35,000 nt of DNA from Prorocentrum cordatum (Eukaryota > Sar > Dinophyceae > Prorocentrales > Prorocentraceae), in the NCBI GenBank assembly GCA_963575745.1, contig CAUYUJ010012669.1, forward strand, positions 928,790 to 963,789, read 5' to 3'. A program made the position numbers and the translations under genes. Positions 9,142 to 18,282 of this stretch are shown here, piece after piece (within the stretch, counting starts at the first letter, position 1; each line of letters starts with the position of its first letter). The notes under the pieces are model-generated. The model did no database searches and was not told the DNA's origin. It saw nothing but the letters and a program-made list of their open reading frames with translations.

Positions 9142-10610
9142 CTGGTGGGGAGACTTTTTGATCAACAGGCTCGCGAGGCAGGTCGAAAACCGTCCGAACA
9201 CCAGTCGGGCCGCGACTAGGCAGCAGGAAAAGAAAGGCTAGCGAAGCGAGCGCGCGGGCAGCCACTCAGAAGGAGAGCCAGAAACGATACTCCCAAACCA
9301 GGTGGCGTTGGAAATCCCGGTGGCGACCAGCAAGTAAGCGCAGCCAAGCTGGCGCGGCGGCGCGAGCATAAACACGCAGAGGTCGATCGCTCGGTGTGAG
9401 TCAGACAGAGAGCACCGTCAGAGACGAACTAGACCGACAGACACACCCGACGACATCCGTGCCGTAGGCGACACAAATGCCAAAACATCGCGTCGGCGCA
9501 AGAGTGTCTGGTGGGGATACATTTTAGTCAGCGGCCGCGGGCGAGCGCGCCGGCGGCGAGTCCAGTCAAAGCGGGGCACGCAGAGACGAAGTAAACTAAA
9601 GCGACGGAGGGTGGCCACACCTACAGCGGCTAACTGGGACCTCGCGCAGCAGCTCAGCGGCGGACCGGCGAGTGGGGGGCAGCTGAAACTGAGTCGTGCT
9701 TCCAGCGTGCAAGCATGCATAGCGTCGGAAGCGCCAGGAAGTCGGGACACACGACGACCCGGGCCAGAAACCGAAATTAAAGCATGGACGCAACCCCGGA
9801 CAACTGCGTGAGTACCAGGGTGGCCCGAAGGACCGTCGGTCAAGGTCGAATTTGTGCCGAAACGAGGCGAGAGCGTTGGCAGGCTGCGAGATCTCAGGGT
9901 GGCCGTAGCCGCACAGTCCCGAATCAACAGAACACACGAGTGCGGGAAGCAGCAAAGCTGCCGCGCAGCCAAAATGGCGCGGGTCACCACGGACCAGTGC
10001 GTGAACTGGCGCCAGGATGGCTCACCACGAGCCCTGAACAGGGCCGCGAGCCCGAAGTCAGCACACCGAAGGTGGCGACAGGCGGGCGAAGGCACCACGG
10101 GGAAGACCCGGGCCTGAGACCAGGAAATCGACCGCACGTGGTGGGGGCACAAAAGCCAGACCGGTGTCAGGGACGGCCGACGGCCCCGTGGAGGGAAAGA
10201 GAAACTGCGACTTGAGCGGCAAAAATCTGGTGGGGATGTTTTTTTGGTTGGCGGCTCCAAGGCGACCGCCAGGGAGCGAGAGCGACGTCCGGGGCGGCGG
10301 AACGGTGCGAATTTGCGAACACAGCCGCCAGCGTCGGCAAGCCAGCTCGCAGAATTACAGCAGGCAAGCACCTGCAGTAAAACATGCAATGAATGCTTAC
10401 ACATGCAATAAGCAAAATGCTCGATTATACGCTGCGGAAGAGTCGCCCTGTCGGCGCCAGTCCTCGCAGCCAGCCTAACCGATTAGACAGGTAGCACCGG
10501 AGCGACACGCTGAAGCGAACCACTCAGCGCGAGGTACCACCGCCGTACGCGGGGTCGGCAAAGACAGGGCAGGGACCTACAGAGCCTGGTGGGGATACGC
10601 GAAGCGTCAA
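9142..10610. repeat. Probable degenerate ~360-bp tandem repeat
   Basis: The motif CTGGTGGGGA occurs at 9142, 9508, 10227 and 10586, with spacings of 366, 719 (twice about 360) and 359. After three of them come a T-rich pentamer to heptamer and a GGC(T/C)-rich stretch. Between the motifs the sequence is GC-rich and looks like diverged copies, with no clear unit visible by eye. A 328-codon minus-strand open frame crosses the region but its peptide lacks coding character. I see no gene here. Confidence 0.5.
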
Positions 10611-10617
10611 GAATTCC

Positions 10618-10867
10618 CAAAGAAAAGCTGAGATCTACCACCCCCCCGAAGCCAGAATTATCGCCCCCCTTCCAGAATGTCCGTTTGCATACGAAGTCAC
10701 ACCATCCCGACCAGGCCCGGTTCGACCCCCCCACTCCATCCTTTGCAAATAAACAACATGCGCGCACACTCGTTCATCAAAAACCAAACGAAACACGAAG
10801 CGAAGTGCGCACGCGCGCGTCGTCGCGCGCGCATGCCGAACCCCTTCCGAAACCGGAGGTTTCGCAA
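10618..10867 (+). repeat. Partial copy of the R1 repeat (5' part)
   Basis: Carries the same ordered words as the R1 copies at 14140-14400 and 21170-21400: GATCTACCACCC, CATCCC-ACCAGG, TTCGACCCCCCCAC, GCAAATA-AACA, GCGCGCACACTCGTT, then ACGCGCGCGTCGTCGCGCGC and a CCGAAACC/GGTTTCGCA dyad. It breaks off at 10867, where a different conserved element begins. Confidence 0.7.
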
Positions 10868-10949
10868 GTCAGAGCGAGGGGCCGAACGGTCATTCATTGT
10901 CTTCTGGGCGCGTGGCTGAAGTGAGGTTCAGCGGTGCGGATTGTTGTTG
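10868..10949 (+). repeat. Conserved ~80-bp dispersed element joined to (GTT)n
   Basis: Runs from GTCAGAGCGAGGGGCCGAAC through CATTCATTGTC and GTGGCTGAAGTG to GCGGTGCGGATTGTTGTTG. A near-identical copy in reverse orientation lies at 33193-33273. In both, the element runs straight into a GTT tract. Confidence 0.85.
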
Positions 10950-11078
10950 TAATTTGATGTTTGGTATGTGTTTGTTGTTGTTTGTTTGTTTGTTCGTTTG
11001 TTTGTTTGTTCGTTTGTTGTTGGTTGTTGTTGTTGGTTGTTGTTATTGTTGTTGAATTCTCACTTCTGAAGAATAATT
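10935..11078 (+). repeat. (GTT)n/(GTTT)n tract with conserved tail
   Basis: About 120 bp of GTT and GTTT repeats, ending in TTGTTGTTGAATTCTCACTT and then CTGAAGAATAATTATGGTTG. The tail resembles that after the GTT tract at 12045-12165. Confidence 0.85.
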
Positions 11079-11214
11079 ATGGTTGATCCCCCCACCGGAG
11101 CACACTGTTTTTTCTCAATCAAAATGTGCCCCATCGACGCTCGCACCTTGTTTTTTTGGTAAGGAAAAAGTTCCTGCCCAAACTGGGCCCCTGGCCTCCG
11201 GGTTACAACAACAA

Positions 11215-11400
11215 CGGCTCCCGCCTGAGACTTCCTTGCAATTTAGCCAGGACCTTATTCAGGAATCGCGCTCTCGCTTGTGACGTCCGTGCAATTTATT
11301 AAGGAATCGCTCTCCCGGCGCTCTGGAGTCGCGCTCTCGCTGGAGACTTGCTTGCAACTTACTGAAGAATAGCCTTGCGTTGGAATTCCCTACAATTTGC
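11215..11400. repeat. Degenerate minisatellite, ~42-60-bp step
   Basis: The words TTGCAATTTAGCCAGGA, GTGCAATTTATTAAGGA, TTGCAACTTACTGAAGA and TACAATTTGCCC recur at spacings of about 56, 60 and 42 bp, separated by GAATCGCGCTCTCGCT-like sequence. Confidence 0.6.
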
Positions 11401-11435
11401 CCAAGCGCCGCGCTCCCGACACCCAGGCACCCAGG

Positions 11436-11690
11436 AGTGGCGCCCGTTGTGGCCCCATGTGCATGCCCTTCGTGGCCCCGCTATCGCCATTTGTGTCCCC
11501 CTCACTGTCCTACGTGGCCCAGTTGCTACCCTCAGTGGCCCCATGGTTGCCTTCTGTGGCCCCGCATTATCTGCACTTCGTGGCCCCCGCTCGTTCGCGC
11601 TCTTCGTGGCCCCATACGCATTCCCTTCGTGTCCCCGCTGTCGCCCTTCGTGGCCTACTTCGTGCCCTTCGTGGCCCTGCTGTCGTTCTC
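11436..11690 (+). repeat. 21-bp minisatellite (GTGGCCCC type)
   Basis: Eleven or so units start GTGGCCCC (or GTGTCCCC) followed by 13 variable bases. Successive steps read by eye are 23, 21, 21, 21, 21, 24, 26, 23, 21 and 21 bp. The unit length is about two turns of B-DNA. Confidence 0.85.
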
Positions 11691-11709
11691 TCTCGCTCTC
11701 GCTTTCGCT

Positions 11710-11711
<2 letters not shown>

Positions 11712-11749
<38 letters not shown>

Positions 11750-11754
11750 TTCGA

Positions 11755-11799
<45 letters not shown>

Positions 11800-11802
11800 G
11801 GT
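11712..11802. repeat. (CGT)n microsatellite
   Basis: Nearly pure (CGT)n with a few GCC and TTC interruptions. It generates open frames of more than 200 codons on both strands, which are not genes. Confidence 0.95.
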
Positions 11803-12040
11803 CGGTCCCCTGTCCGTCCCTCTTGGGGTCGGGTCGACGGTCCGCGGCCGCCCCGCCGATCAGCGCTGCCGCTGGCCAGGCCGACGGTCCGCGGCCGCCC
11901 CGCCGCTTGCTGGGGCCCGGCCTGCAGGGAAGAAAGGTATACCCCCCAAAAGGGGTTCGATCGAAGACGAACAGGGCGGGTATCGAGGGTTTGGGAAATA
12001 CGCGTTATTGGACACTCGAGCATATAAGGGCGAACAGTCT
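11803..12040. other. GC-rich spacer with a ~47-bp duplication
   Basis: GACGGTCCGCGGCCGCCCCG occurs twice about 47 bp apart (near 11834 and 11881). The rest is unremarkable and no gene is seen. Confidence 0.5.
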
Positions 12041-12044
12041 TAAG

Positions 12045-12165
12045 ATTTTTGTTGTTGTTGTGTTTGTTTTTGTTGTTGTGTTTGTTGTTGTTGTTTTTGT
12101 TGTTTTTGTTGTTGTTGTTATTGTTATTGTTGTTGAACATTATTTCTTCTTAAGAATAATTATTG
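12045..12165 (+). repeat. (GTT)n tract with conserved tail
   Basis: GTT/GTTT/TTA repeats end in TTGTTGAACATTATTTCTTC and TTAAGAATAATTATTGTTG, similar to the tail at about 11055-11078. A small dyad CGTGAGG-AAG-CCTCACG lies downstream near 12230. Confidence 0.8.
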
Positions 12166-12292
12166 TTGGGACCCCTGGTGCACGACCCCCCCGCCGCGCC
12201 TAGGCCGCAGCCTCATTTTCATCATTTTCGTGAGGAAGCCTCACGCAAAACGATTATGCCAGATCCGGTTGTTTTGTTCCCCCCCGCTTTCC

Positions 12293-12895
12293 CTTGCAAA
12301 AAACACTATAAAATGAAAATTCTTTTTCTTACTTGATCAAATTGCAAGAATTCCTTGCAAAAAATAAAGTAAAGTGGACATTCGTGCGCGCAAGACGAAA
12401 TCCTTCCAAAACCTTAGGTTTCGTAACGATTTTAACATAAAAACATCAAAAACCCAATGGTTTTTTAAGAAAAAATTGTCAAAATGTCCTTCCGCGCGCG
12501 CTGTCCGAATCCCACAAAACCAATGGTTTTTCAACATTTATGTTACATGAGCTCGCGCGAGCTACTTTTTCTTGTTCTAACATAATCAAATTTCAATAAT
12601 CCCTTGCAAAAAATAAGGTAAAGTGGACATTCGCGCGCGCAAGACGAAATCCTTCCAGAACCTTAGGTTTCGTAACGATTTCAACATAAAAACATCAAAA
12701 ACCCAATGGTTTTTCAAAAAAAAATGTCCAAATTTCATCCCGCGCGCGCTGTCCGACTCCCACAAAACCAATGGTTTTTCAACATTTATGTTACATGAGC
12801 TCGCGCGAGCTACTTTTTCTTGTTCTAACATAATCAAATTTCAATATCCCTTGCAAAAAAAAGTAAAGTGGACATTCGCGCGCGCAAGACCAACA
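12293..12895. repeat. AT-rich ~248-bp tandem repeat, 2.2 units plus a flanking stub
   Basis: The landmark CCTTGCAA occurs at 12353, 12602 and 12849 (steps 249 and 247), and a stub begins at 12293. Each unit contains CGCGCGCAAGACGAAATCC, the dyad CCTTAGGTTTCGTAACG, AACCCAATGGTTTTT, a second CGCGCGCGCTGTCCGA, AAAACCAATGGTTTTTC and GAGCTCGCGCGAGCTAC. The two full units are nearly identical, so the duplication is recent. Some words are shared with R1. Confidence 0.9.
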
Positions 12896-13283
12896 AAAAA
12901 CACGACGATCTCAGGAACTTGCCCCAAAAATGTGACCAACTCCGCTCTCTCTGTCTCTCTCTCTGTCTGCTCTCTGTCTCTCTCTCTGTCTGTCTGTGTC
13001 ATGTATTGTATGTCACAATTGCAGGATGCTGGGCACACGCGCGCCCCGAATAAGTGACCAAGTTCTGTGGGTGTGTACCCCACGCCAGTGTAGTAGCCAC
13101 GGTCGTCCGCACGCCACGAAGTGAAGTGTCCCAACGTCATAGGGCGGGAAGCTGGGTTTGGGTGGTCGCGAAGAGTCGTTTGGATATTTGGTAGAGCTTG
13201 AACTGCCCCCCCACGAAGTGGGGGTATTGTCTCGCGTCGCATGAAAACCCTGGCACTGGTGAGAACACTGAGCGTTCGGGTAA
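12896..13283. other. Intervening DNA with a short (TCTC)n tract
   Basis: CTCTCTGTCTCTCTCTC runs at about 12942-12998. The remainder shows no gene or repeat I can recognise. Confidence 0.4.
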
Positions 13284-13376
13284 AATGATTATTGTTGTTG
13301 TTGTTGTTGTTGTTTGTGTTGTTTGTGTTGTTTGTGTTGTTTGTGTTGTTTGTGTTGTTTGTTGTTGCTTATTGTC
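13284..13376 (+). repeat. (GTT)n/(GTTTGT)n tract
   Basis: Preceded by AAAATGATTATTGTTG, which resembles the tails of the other GTT tracts, and followed directly by GTCGTCGTCC and the 11-bp array. The same junction exists inverted at 33052-33065. Confidence 0.9.
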
Positions 13377-13384
13377 GTCGTCCT

Positions 13385-13592
13385 CCCCGCGACCCGGACC
13401 GCGCGACCCACCCGCGACCCACCCGCGACCCACCCCGCGACCCACCCGCGTCCCACCCGCGACCCACCTGCGACCCACCGCGCGACCCGCCCGCGACCCA
13501 CCCGCGACCCACCCGCGACCCAACCCGCGATCCCGCTGCGATCCGGCCAGCGACCTACCCGCGACCCACCCGCGACCAAACCCACGACCCAC
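13385..13592. repeat. 11-bp minisatellite CGACCCACCCG
   Basis: About 18 units, mostly exact 11-mers (variants CGTCCCACCCG, CGACCCACCTG, CGACCCGCCCG, plus 12- and 13-bp slips). The same unit in reverse orientation forms 32818-33052. Confidence 0.9.
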
Positions 13593-13730
13593 CAGCATTG
13601 CTTCAACGAAAAATCTGGCGCTTGCGGCGGGCTCGTTGTATAGCTTGTAAACAGTATGCGCCTGCGGCGGGCTTCTTCCGATCCTCGCAGACTGCCGACG
13701 TCCCCGCCGCCCCCTAATTCTTATCCGCGA

Positions 13731-14075
13731 CAGCGGGTGCCACATGGTTTTGCAACCTGTTTTTCTCAAAACACGTATGCGCGCGTATTTGCAAGTTCTT
13801 CAGAAAACGATGCTCGTCCGCACTGGAGCTCCCGCGCCAGCGCGGCCTGCGAGACGCGATGGGAAGTGCTCAATGGTCAGCGCCACCGCGCCCGCGTCGG
13901 TCGCGCCACACCTGCTGGCCGCTCTGCGCGCGAGCCTGCACGCGCTAGCGCGGCCGCAGCGATGCGACAGTCACGTCATGCAGTTATGGCAAATCGCCGC
14001 CGCATGGGTTTTGCAAACCATGTTGAGGGTGGGTGGGTGGGTGGGGTGATCGCGCGAGCAGTGGAGCAGGGTAAA
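13731..14075 (+). repeat. R1 copy A, internally deleted
   Basis: Keeps a fragment of the 5' half, then jumps to the 3' half: CCAGCGCGGCCTGCGAGACG, GCGCCACCGCGCCCGCGTCG, GCTAGCGCGGCCGCAGCGAT, CGCCGCATGGGTTTTGCAAA and GGGTGGGTGGG followed by GATCGCGCGAGCAGTGGA. Same orientation as all other R1 copies. Confidence 0.75.
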
Positions 14076-14139
14076 TTTGAAATGCGTAGACTGTGCACCA
14101 TCGAGGTCCTCCTTGTCGAAAAAAACAGATATAGGATCT

Positions 14140-15050
14140 ACCACCCGGCGGGGATTCGCGATCACCCCTGTAGATGTGCAGGTTACACCATGATTATGGA
14201 ACATCGCTTACTCGAAATATGAAGTCATACCATCCCAACCAAGTCGGCTTCGACCCCCCCACCCCACAGTCCTCCGCAATGAAACACGACGCGCGCACGC
14301 TCGCCCATCAAACGGCACCAGTTTCCAAAGGTACCATGCAACAAGGACGAAGTGCACGCGCACGCGTCGTCGCGCGCGCGCATGCCAGCATCCTCCCAAA
14401 ACCGTGGGTTTCGTAGGGACGTCGAACTCACCCGAAGCATACGATTAACAGCGCGTGGTTTTGCAACACGAATTCTAAAACAACTCCGCGCTTTCGCGGA
14501 TTCTTGAGAAAACCATCGGTTCTTAAACACTTCATCGCATGCGACCAAGCGTGCCTCTCGCGCGCGCGTGTCGGAATCATTCGAACGCCCTTGCGCGCGG
14601 TCTGGGGGGGAGGGGGGGGGGGCGGCGGCGCGGTCCTTTTCAAATTATGCGACGCGGGCCACTCGCGCGCGGCGGCCGCGCGCGCGTCGAAACCCTTCCA
14701 GAACCTCCATCGCCGACGCGTGGACACCATGATCGTCAGTGGCGCGATCAGCGTCGGCGCCGTCGTTGGCCTGGCCGTCGTCATCGCTACCGTCGTCCCC
14801 AGCATCGCTACTATCATCGTCGTGTCTGCCGTTGTCGACGTCGCCGTGATATCGCGCCCGCGAGACGCGCTGGGAAGAGTCCAGCGGTCAGCGCCGCCGC
14901 GCCCGCGGCGGTCGCGCCAGATTAGCTGGCCGCTACGCGCGGAGGCCTGCGCGCGGTAGCGCGGCGGCAGCGATGCGCCATGCAACGCCGCCCACGGCGT
15001 TGCAAACCTTGTTGCGGGCGGGCGGGTGGGACGATTGCGCGAGCAATGGA
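14140..15050 (+). repeat. R1 copy B, nearly complete
   Basis: The ordered landmarks are GGATCTACCACCC (about 14134), TTCGACCCCCCCACC, GCGCGCACGCTCG, CACGCGTCGTCGCGCGCGCG, CCAAAACCGTGGGTTTCG, AAAACCATCGGTTCT, CGGAATCATTCGAACGCCCT, a run of G (14605-14625), GCGGGCCACTCGCGCGC, an RTC-rich 120-bp core (about 14737-14856), GCGGTCAGCGCCGCCGC, GGTAGCGCGGCGGCAGCGAT and GGGCGGGTGGGACGATTGCG. Function unknown; there is no credible ORF. Confidence 0.8.
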
Positions 15051-15104
15051 ATTGGCAACCCATGTCGACCACAAGTGAATTCCACTGCGTTGGTTCTCCT
15101 TTCC

Positions 15105-15689
15105 GTTAGGTTCCACCTCCCGGGGTTATCGCCCTTCCCCACCCCCTGGGGATGCGCAGTTTGCATGTGATCCTGCCTCGTCGTTCATTCTAAATTTCAT
15201 CCCCGCCAAACCAGGTTCGACCCCCTCACCCCCCCCTCATACTTGTCAAATAAGACAATGTGCGCACGCTCGTTTCTCGACTATGATCAATGTGCAAAAA
15301 CCCCTTACGTCAGAAACAAAGAACTGATCGAAGTCCACGCGCGCCCGTCGTTGCGCGTGCATGCTTTAAAACGCTACGGTTTCGCAGAGGTTGCACAATC
15401 GAGGTGCCCGAAAACAAATGAAACCCCACTGGTGTTGCAATGTTTTTTGTTTTGGGAATTCTTGATCAAATGCCGCCAGACGCGCCTCCCTCTCGCGCGC
15501 GCATGTCGAACTTGTTCGAAGGACCTTGCGCGTGTGCTGGGGGGAGGGTCGCGCGATCCCTGTCCAACCTTGCCGCGCGGGCCACTCGCGTGCGTCGGCG
15601 GCGCGCGCGTGTCGCGATCTTGCCAAAACCTTCATCGCCGACGCGTGGACACTATCGTCGTCTCCGGCGCGATGAACCTCGGCGCCGTC
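15105..15689 (+). repeat. R1 copy C, left portion, interrupted by a TIR element
   Basis: Shows the R1 5' landmarks up to CACTATCGTCGTCTCCGGCG and ends at GGCGCCGTC (15689). The missing remainder resumes in exact register at 18283. Confidence 0.85.
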
Positions 15690-15727
15690 CCCTGACACCG
15701 GAATAACACTTATTCCAAATATTTCTC
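15690..15727 (+). repeat. Left terminal inverted repeat
   Basis: Begins CCCTGACACCGGAATAACAC and ends AAATATTTCTC. Pairs with 18245-18282. Confidence 0.8.
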
Positions 15728-16239
15728 GCGAGTAAATACCACCCCCGAACAATATTGATACTCACCAAAAGCGTTGATATCACATGCAATAACATCACAC
15801 ACAGCTGGAGCAGCACCAATGAGAAATATCAGGTTGCACAACGGCAGATGACCCAACCTACACGAATAAGTCAGCATCGATGTTTGCGTGCGCGTGTCCA
15901 TGCCATGCGCATGGCTTGATACAGCTTGGGGCGCCGCTCTGTAATTGAGGCTAAGCGCACGCGTTGTGTAGATGGTGCCGCTTATCGGAATAAATCGTTG
16001 GACGGTCTTCGCGCTGTCCGTGAGCGCGCGGCTGAATTGGAACGCCGTGGCTTCCACCGCAGTTGTTCTTGTTCTTTCCTCTGTCGTCGTCGCCCCGCGC
16101 TGCGCCCCGCGACCCGCCCGCGACCCGCACGCCCCCCGATTTCCAGTTCTCTGATTGGCAACGCCGAACTTCAAGAAGTGTGCCTCTTCTTTTCGCATGG
16201 TCTGGCGCATTCTTGTGATCCTGTGTCTTCCACTTCCAT

Positions 16240-16402
16240 GCGTTCCTCTCTCCTCCTCCTCCTCCTCCTCCTTTCTCCTCCTCCTCATCCTCTTCCTCCT
16301 CTCTCCTCCTCCGCCTCCTCTCTTCTCCTCTCCTCTCTTCTCCTCCTCCTCCTCCTCCTCCTCCTCCTCCTCCTCCTCCTCTTCCTCCTCCTCCTCCTCC
16401 TC

Positions 16403-16433
<31 letters not shown>

Positions 16434-16437
16434 TCCT
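16240..16437. repeat. (CTC)n microsatellite inside the TIR element
   Basis: About 200 bp of CTC/TCC with a few TTC interruptions on the plus strand. The opposite arm of the element (17498-17690) is GGA-rich, so the two could extend the internal fold-back. Confidence 0.95.
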
Positions 16438-16632
16438 CCGTCGTGCAACTACTCGAACATGCCATCTGGCAAGATGGCCCTGCCCGCGTTCTGACCGCGA
16501 CCTACTCGCGGTCCACCCGCGACCCGACGTGCGTGGCTGGATGGCGGCTTCTCTGCCACTTCAACAAATGCAGCCTTTTTCGGGTACATAGAAGGTGGAT
16601 AAGTAGGGCATGGGAGAGGAGGCGCGACAATG

Positions 16633-17470
16633 GCTTGTGAGAGCCGTTGCTCCAGTTGTTACCCGTGCTCGCCGACCTGATCGCCGCCCACGGCGCCGTA
16701 ATCGCCATCATCACGCTGGGGGGGGGGTTCTTGGGGGCATCTCGGCTTCCACGCCGTGGGGGGAGTGCGAAAGTCAGAGGTACATTTTCTACCCAGCCCT
16801 TTAGCCTCTGACCTGTTCGGCGGAGGGGGACGGGCACGGCCCGCCGACCCCGTCTCAAACCTCGGTTTCGGGTGGGTCGTTTTGACCCCGCGTCCCCTTT
16901 AGCAGTCGTCCCCCTCAACACCTCTCGTTCCCAATTCGTTTCGTGCCTTGTTCCTCGTCCCCCCCTCGCCCTCTTCAACCTCGCCCCCACGCTCCCCCGA
17001 AAATTTCAAGACGCTGCCGTAAACGCGCGAGCCGCGACTTGTTCGAAAACTGTATTCCGAAGTCGGAACATCGTTTTCGAGTAATTCGTGACTGGCGCGT
17101 TTCCAGCAACGTACGAGGACGGGGGTGGAGGAGCAAGGCGTGAAACGAATTGGGAACGAGAGGTGCTGAGGAGGACGACTGCGAAAGAAGACGCGGAGGC
17201 AAAACTACCCGCCTCAAACCCAGGTTTGAGATGGGTCGGCGGACCGTGTCTGTCCACCCCCGCGGAAAACGTCAGAGGCTAAAAAGGCTGGTCGAAAGAT
17301 GAACATCCGATTTCCGCACTTTTCCTCACGACGCGGAAACCGAGATGCCCACAAGACCCTCCCTTCCATGCGATGATGGCGATTACGGCGGTGTGGGCGG
17401 CGACCACGTGGGCGAAACGGGCGTTATGAACCCTGGGGGCTAAATAACAGGAGCAATGGCTCTCACAAGC
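16633..17470. repeat. Large imperfect palindrome (fold-back), about 840 bp
   Basis: Left arm landmarks GCTTGTGAGAGCCGTTGCTC (16633), CGCCGTAATCGCCATCATC, GGGCATCTCGG, TTTAGCCTCTGAC (16801), CACCTCTCGTTCCCAATTCG (16919) and GAAAAC...CGA (17045) reappear in reverse-complement order in the right arm. There they end at GGAGCAATGGCTCTCACAAG (17450-17469). The centre is near 17061 at CGAAGTCG. The arms show indels and perhaps 20-25% divergence. RNA from either strand would fold into a long hairpin. The open frames within are not conserved between arms as proteins. Confidence 0.85.
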
Positions 17471-17489
17471 TTGAGTGGTAGCTGTCTGA

Positions 17490-17695
17490 ATCGACGGGAG
17501 GAGAAGGAGGAGGAGGGTGTCATATGTGTGGCGACGGTTGGGCAAACGCCAAGGCTGTCACATGTGGCACCTCGGGCGTTTCGGGACCGACTAACACGGT
17601 TATAATGATGATGCTGTTGAGGATGATGACGATGACGACGATGATTATGAGGAGGAGGAGGAGGCGGCGGAGGAGGAAGAGGAGGGAGAGCAAAG
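17490..17695. repeat. GGA/GAT-rich tract with two CACRTG palindromes
   Basis: GGAGGAG at 17498-17515, GATGATGAC runs at 17605-17645 and GGAGGAGGAGGCGGCGGAGG after. Flanked by TGTCACATGTGGCACC (17557) and CGTCACACGTGACACC (17697), two similar dyads. Confidence 0.7.
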
Positions 17696-17759
17696 CCGTC
17701 ACACGTGACACCTGTCGTATTCACGTCTTTGGGAGCCGTCATGAGCCTCATTTGACCTG

Positions 17760-18115
17760 TCTTGGGGCTGCCCTAAGACCGTGTAGGGCAACGTAAGGGA
17801 GCCCATTGGGACACCATTGGCCGTCTAGGAACATGGTTGGCCCAACTTGGGGTTCTCTCATCATGGCCCTCGTACCCAACAACAATAACTCTTGGGGCCA
17901 TCGTGAGACTGGCTTGCGCCGTCCGGGTGCCACCTTAGGCCGCCGTGGGTTTCTCTGGGCGGCCTCTTGGGCGAGGCCCTCTCTTGGGCCCGTCCTGGGC
18001 CGTCCATGGGCCATTTTGGCCGTCTTGAGGTCGTCTTGGAGATCCTCTGGGCGATCCTGTTACTCTCTTTGGCCGACGCTTCGCCGTCTCTGATGCTTTC
18101 TAGGCCGTCTCAAGC
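17760..18115. repeat. Degenerate ~11-bp minisatellite (TGGGCCGTCCT type)
   Basis: Clearest at 17960-18060, with units TGGGCCGTCCA, TGGGCCATTTT, TGAGGTCGTCT, TGGAGATCCTC and TGGGCGATCCTG. Earlier units are more diverged. Confidence 0.65.
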
Positions 18116-18244
18116 CTCTGACCTGCGAGAACGAACCCACCGGTTCGAAATGCCCAGGATATCACATGGAATATCAGTTCACTTTGAACCACCTTTGAAT
18201 TGTCCGGGAAATATTGATACTCCTGGCGATTGAGATTTTCGTTT

Positions 18245-18282
18245 GAGACATATTCGGAATAACCGATATCCGGGTCCCAGGG
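18245..18282 (-). repeat. Right terminal inverted repeat
   Basis: The reverse complement begins CCCTGGGACCCGGATATCGG and ends GAATATGTCTC. Confidence 0.8.

Larger units (their letters stand above)
15690..18282. mobile_element. Putative non-autonomous TIR/fold-back DNA transposon, 2593 bp
   Basis: The left end (15690-15727, starting CCCTGACACCGG) and the reverse complement of the right end (18245-18282, starting CCCTGGGACCCGG) align without gaps over 38 bp with about 9 mismatches, sharing TTATTCC-AATAT-TCTC. The element sits inside an R1 copy: left flank GGCGCCGTC, right flank TCATCGGCCTTGCCG. Removing it with one copy of the 2-bp duplication TC restores the R1 register seen in copies B, D, E and F. 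Two subterminal motifs recur near both ends, AATATTGATACTC (15751-15763 and 18210-18222) and GATATCACATG (15776-15786 and 18158-18168). The interior holds (CTC)n, a large fold-back, (GGA)n and an 11-bp array but no transposase, so it must be mobilised in trans. Superfamily not assignable. Confidence 0.75.

Noticed and set aside
9418-10404. 328-codon minus-strand open frame
   Set aside because: High GC lowers stop frequency, the peptide shows no motif or sensible composition, and the region looks like a degenerate ~360-bp repeat.
11397-12203. 268-codon and overlapping 215-222-codon plus-strand open frames
   Set aside because: They cross the 21-bp and (CGT)n arrays, which have no stops in any frame; the peptides are runs of S, R or V.
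14504-14959. R1 frame encoding a membrane-like I/V/A peptide, present in five copies
   Set aside because: By hand comparison of copies B and C, differences fall about evenly on the three codon positions (about 5:3:4), copy F has a stop in the opposite frame, and the flanking frame is not shared.
15710-16465. 251-codon minus-strand open frame rich in Glu
   Set aside because: It is the (CTC)n tract read as poly-Glu; outside the tract the peptide has no coding character.
18008-18030. Partial match to the dinoflagellate spliced leader (GCCATTTTGGC); another at 9965-9975 on the minus strand
   Set aside because: Only the 11-bp palindromic-looking core matches; the rest of the leader is absent and the 18008 site lies inside an 11-bp minisatellite.
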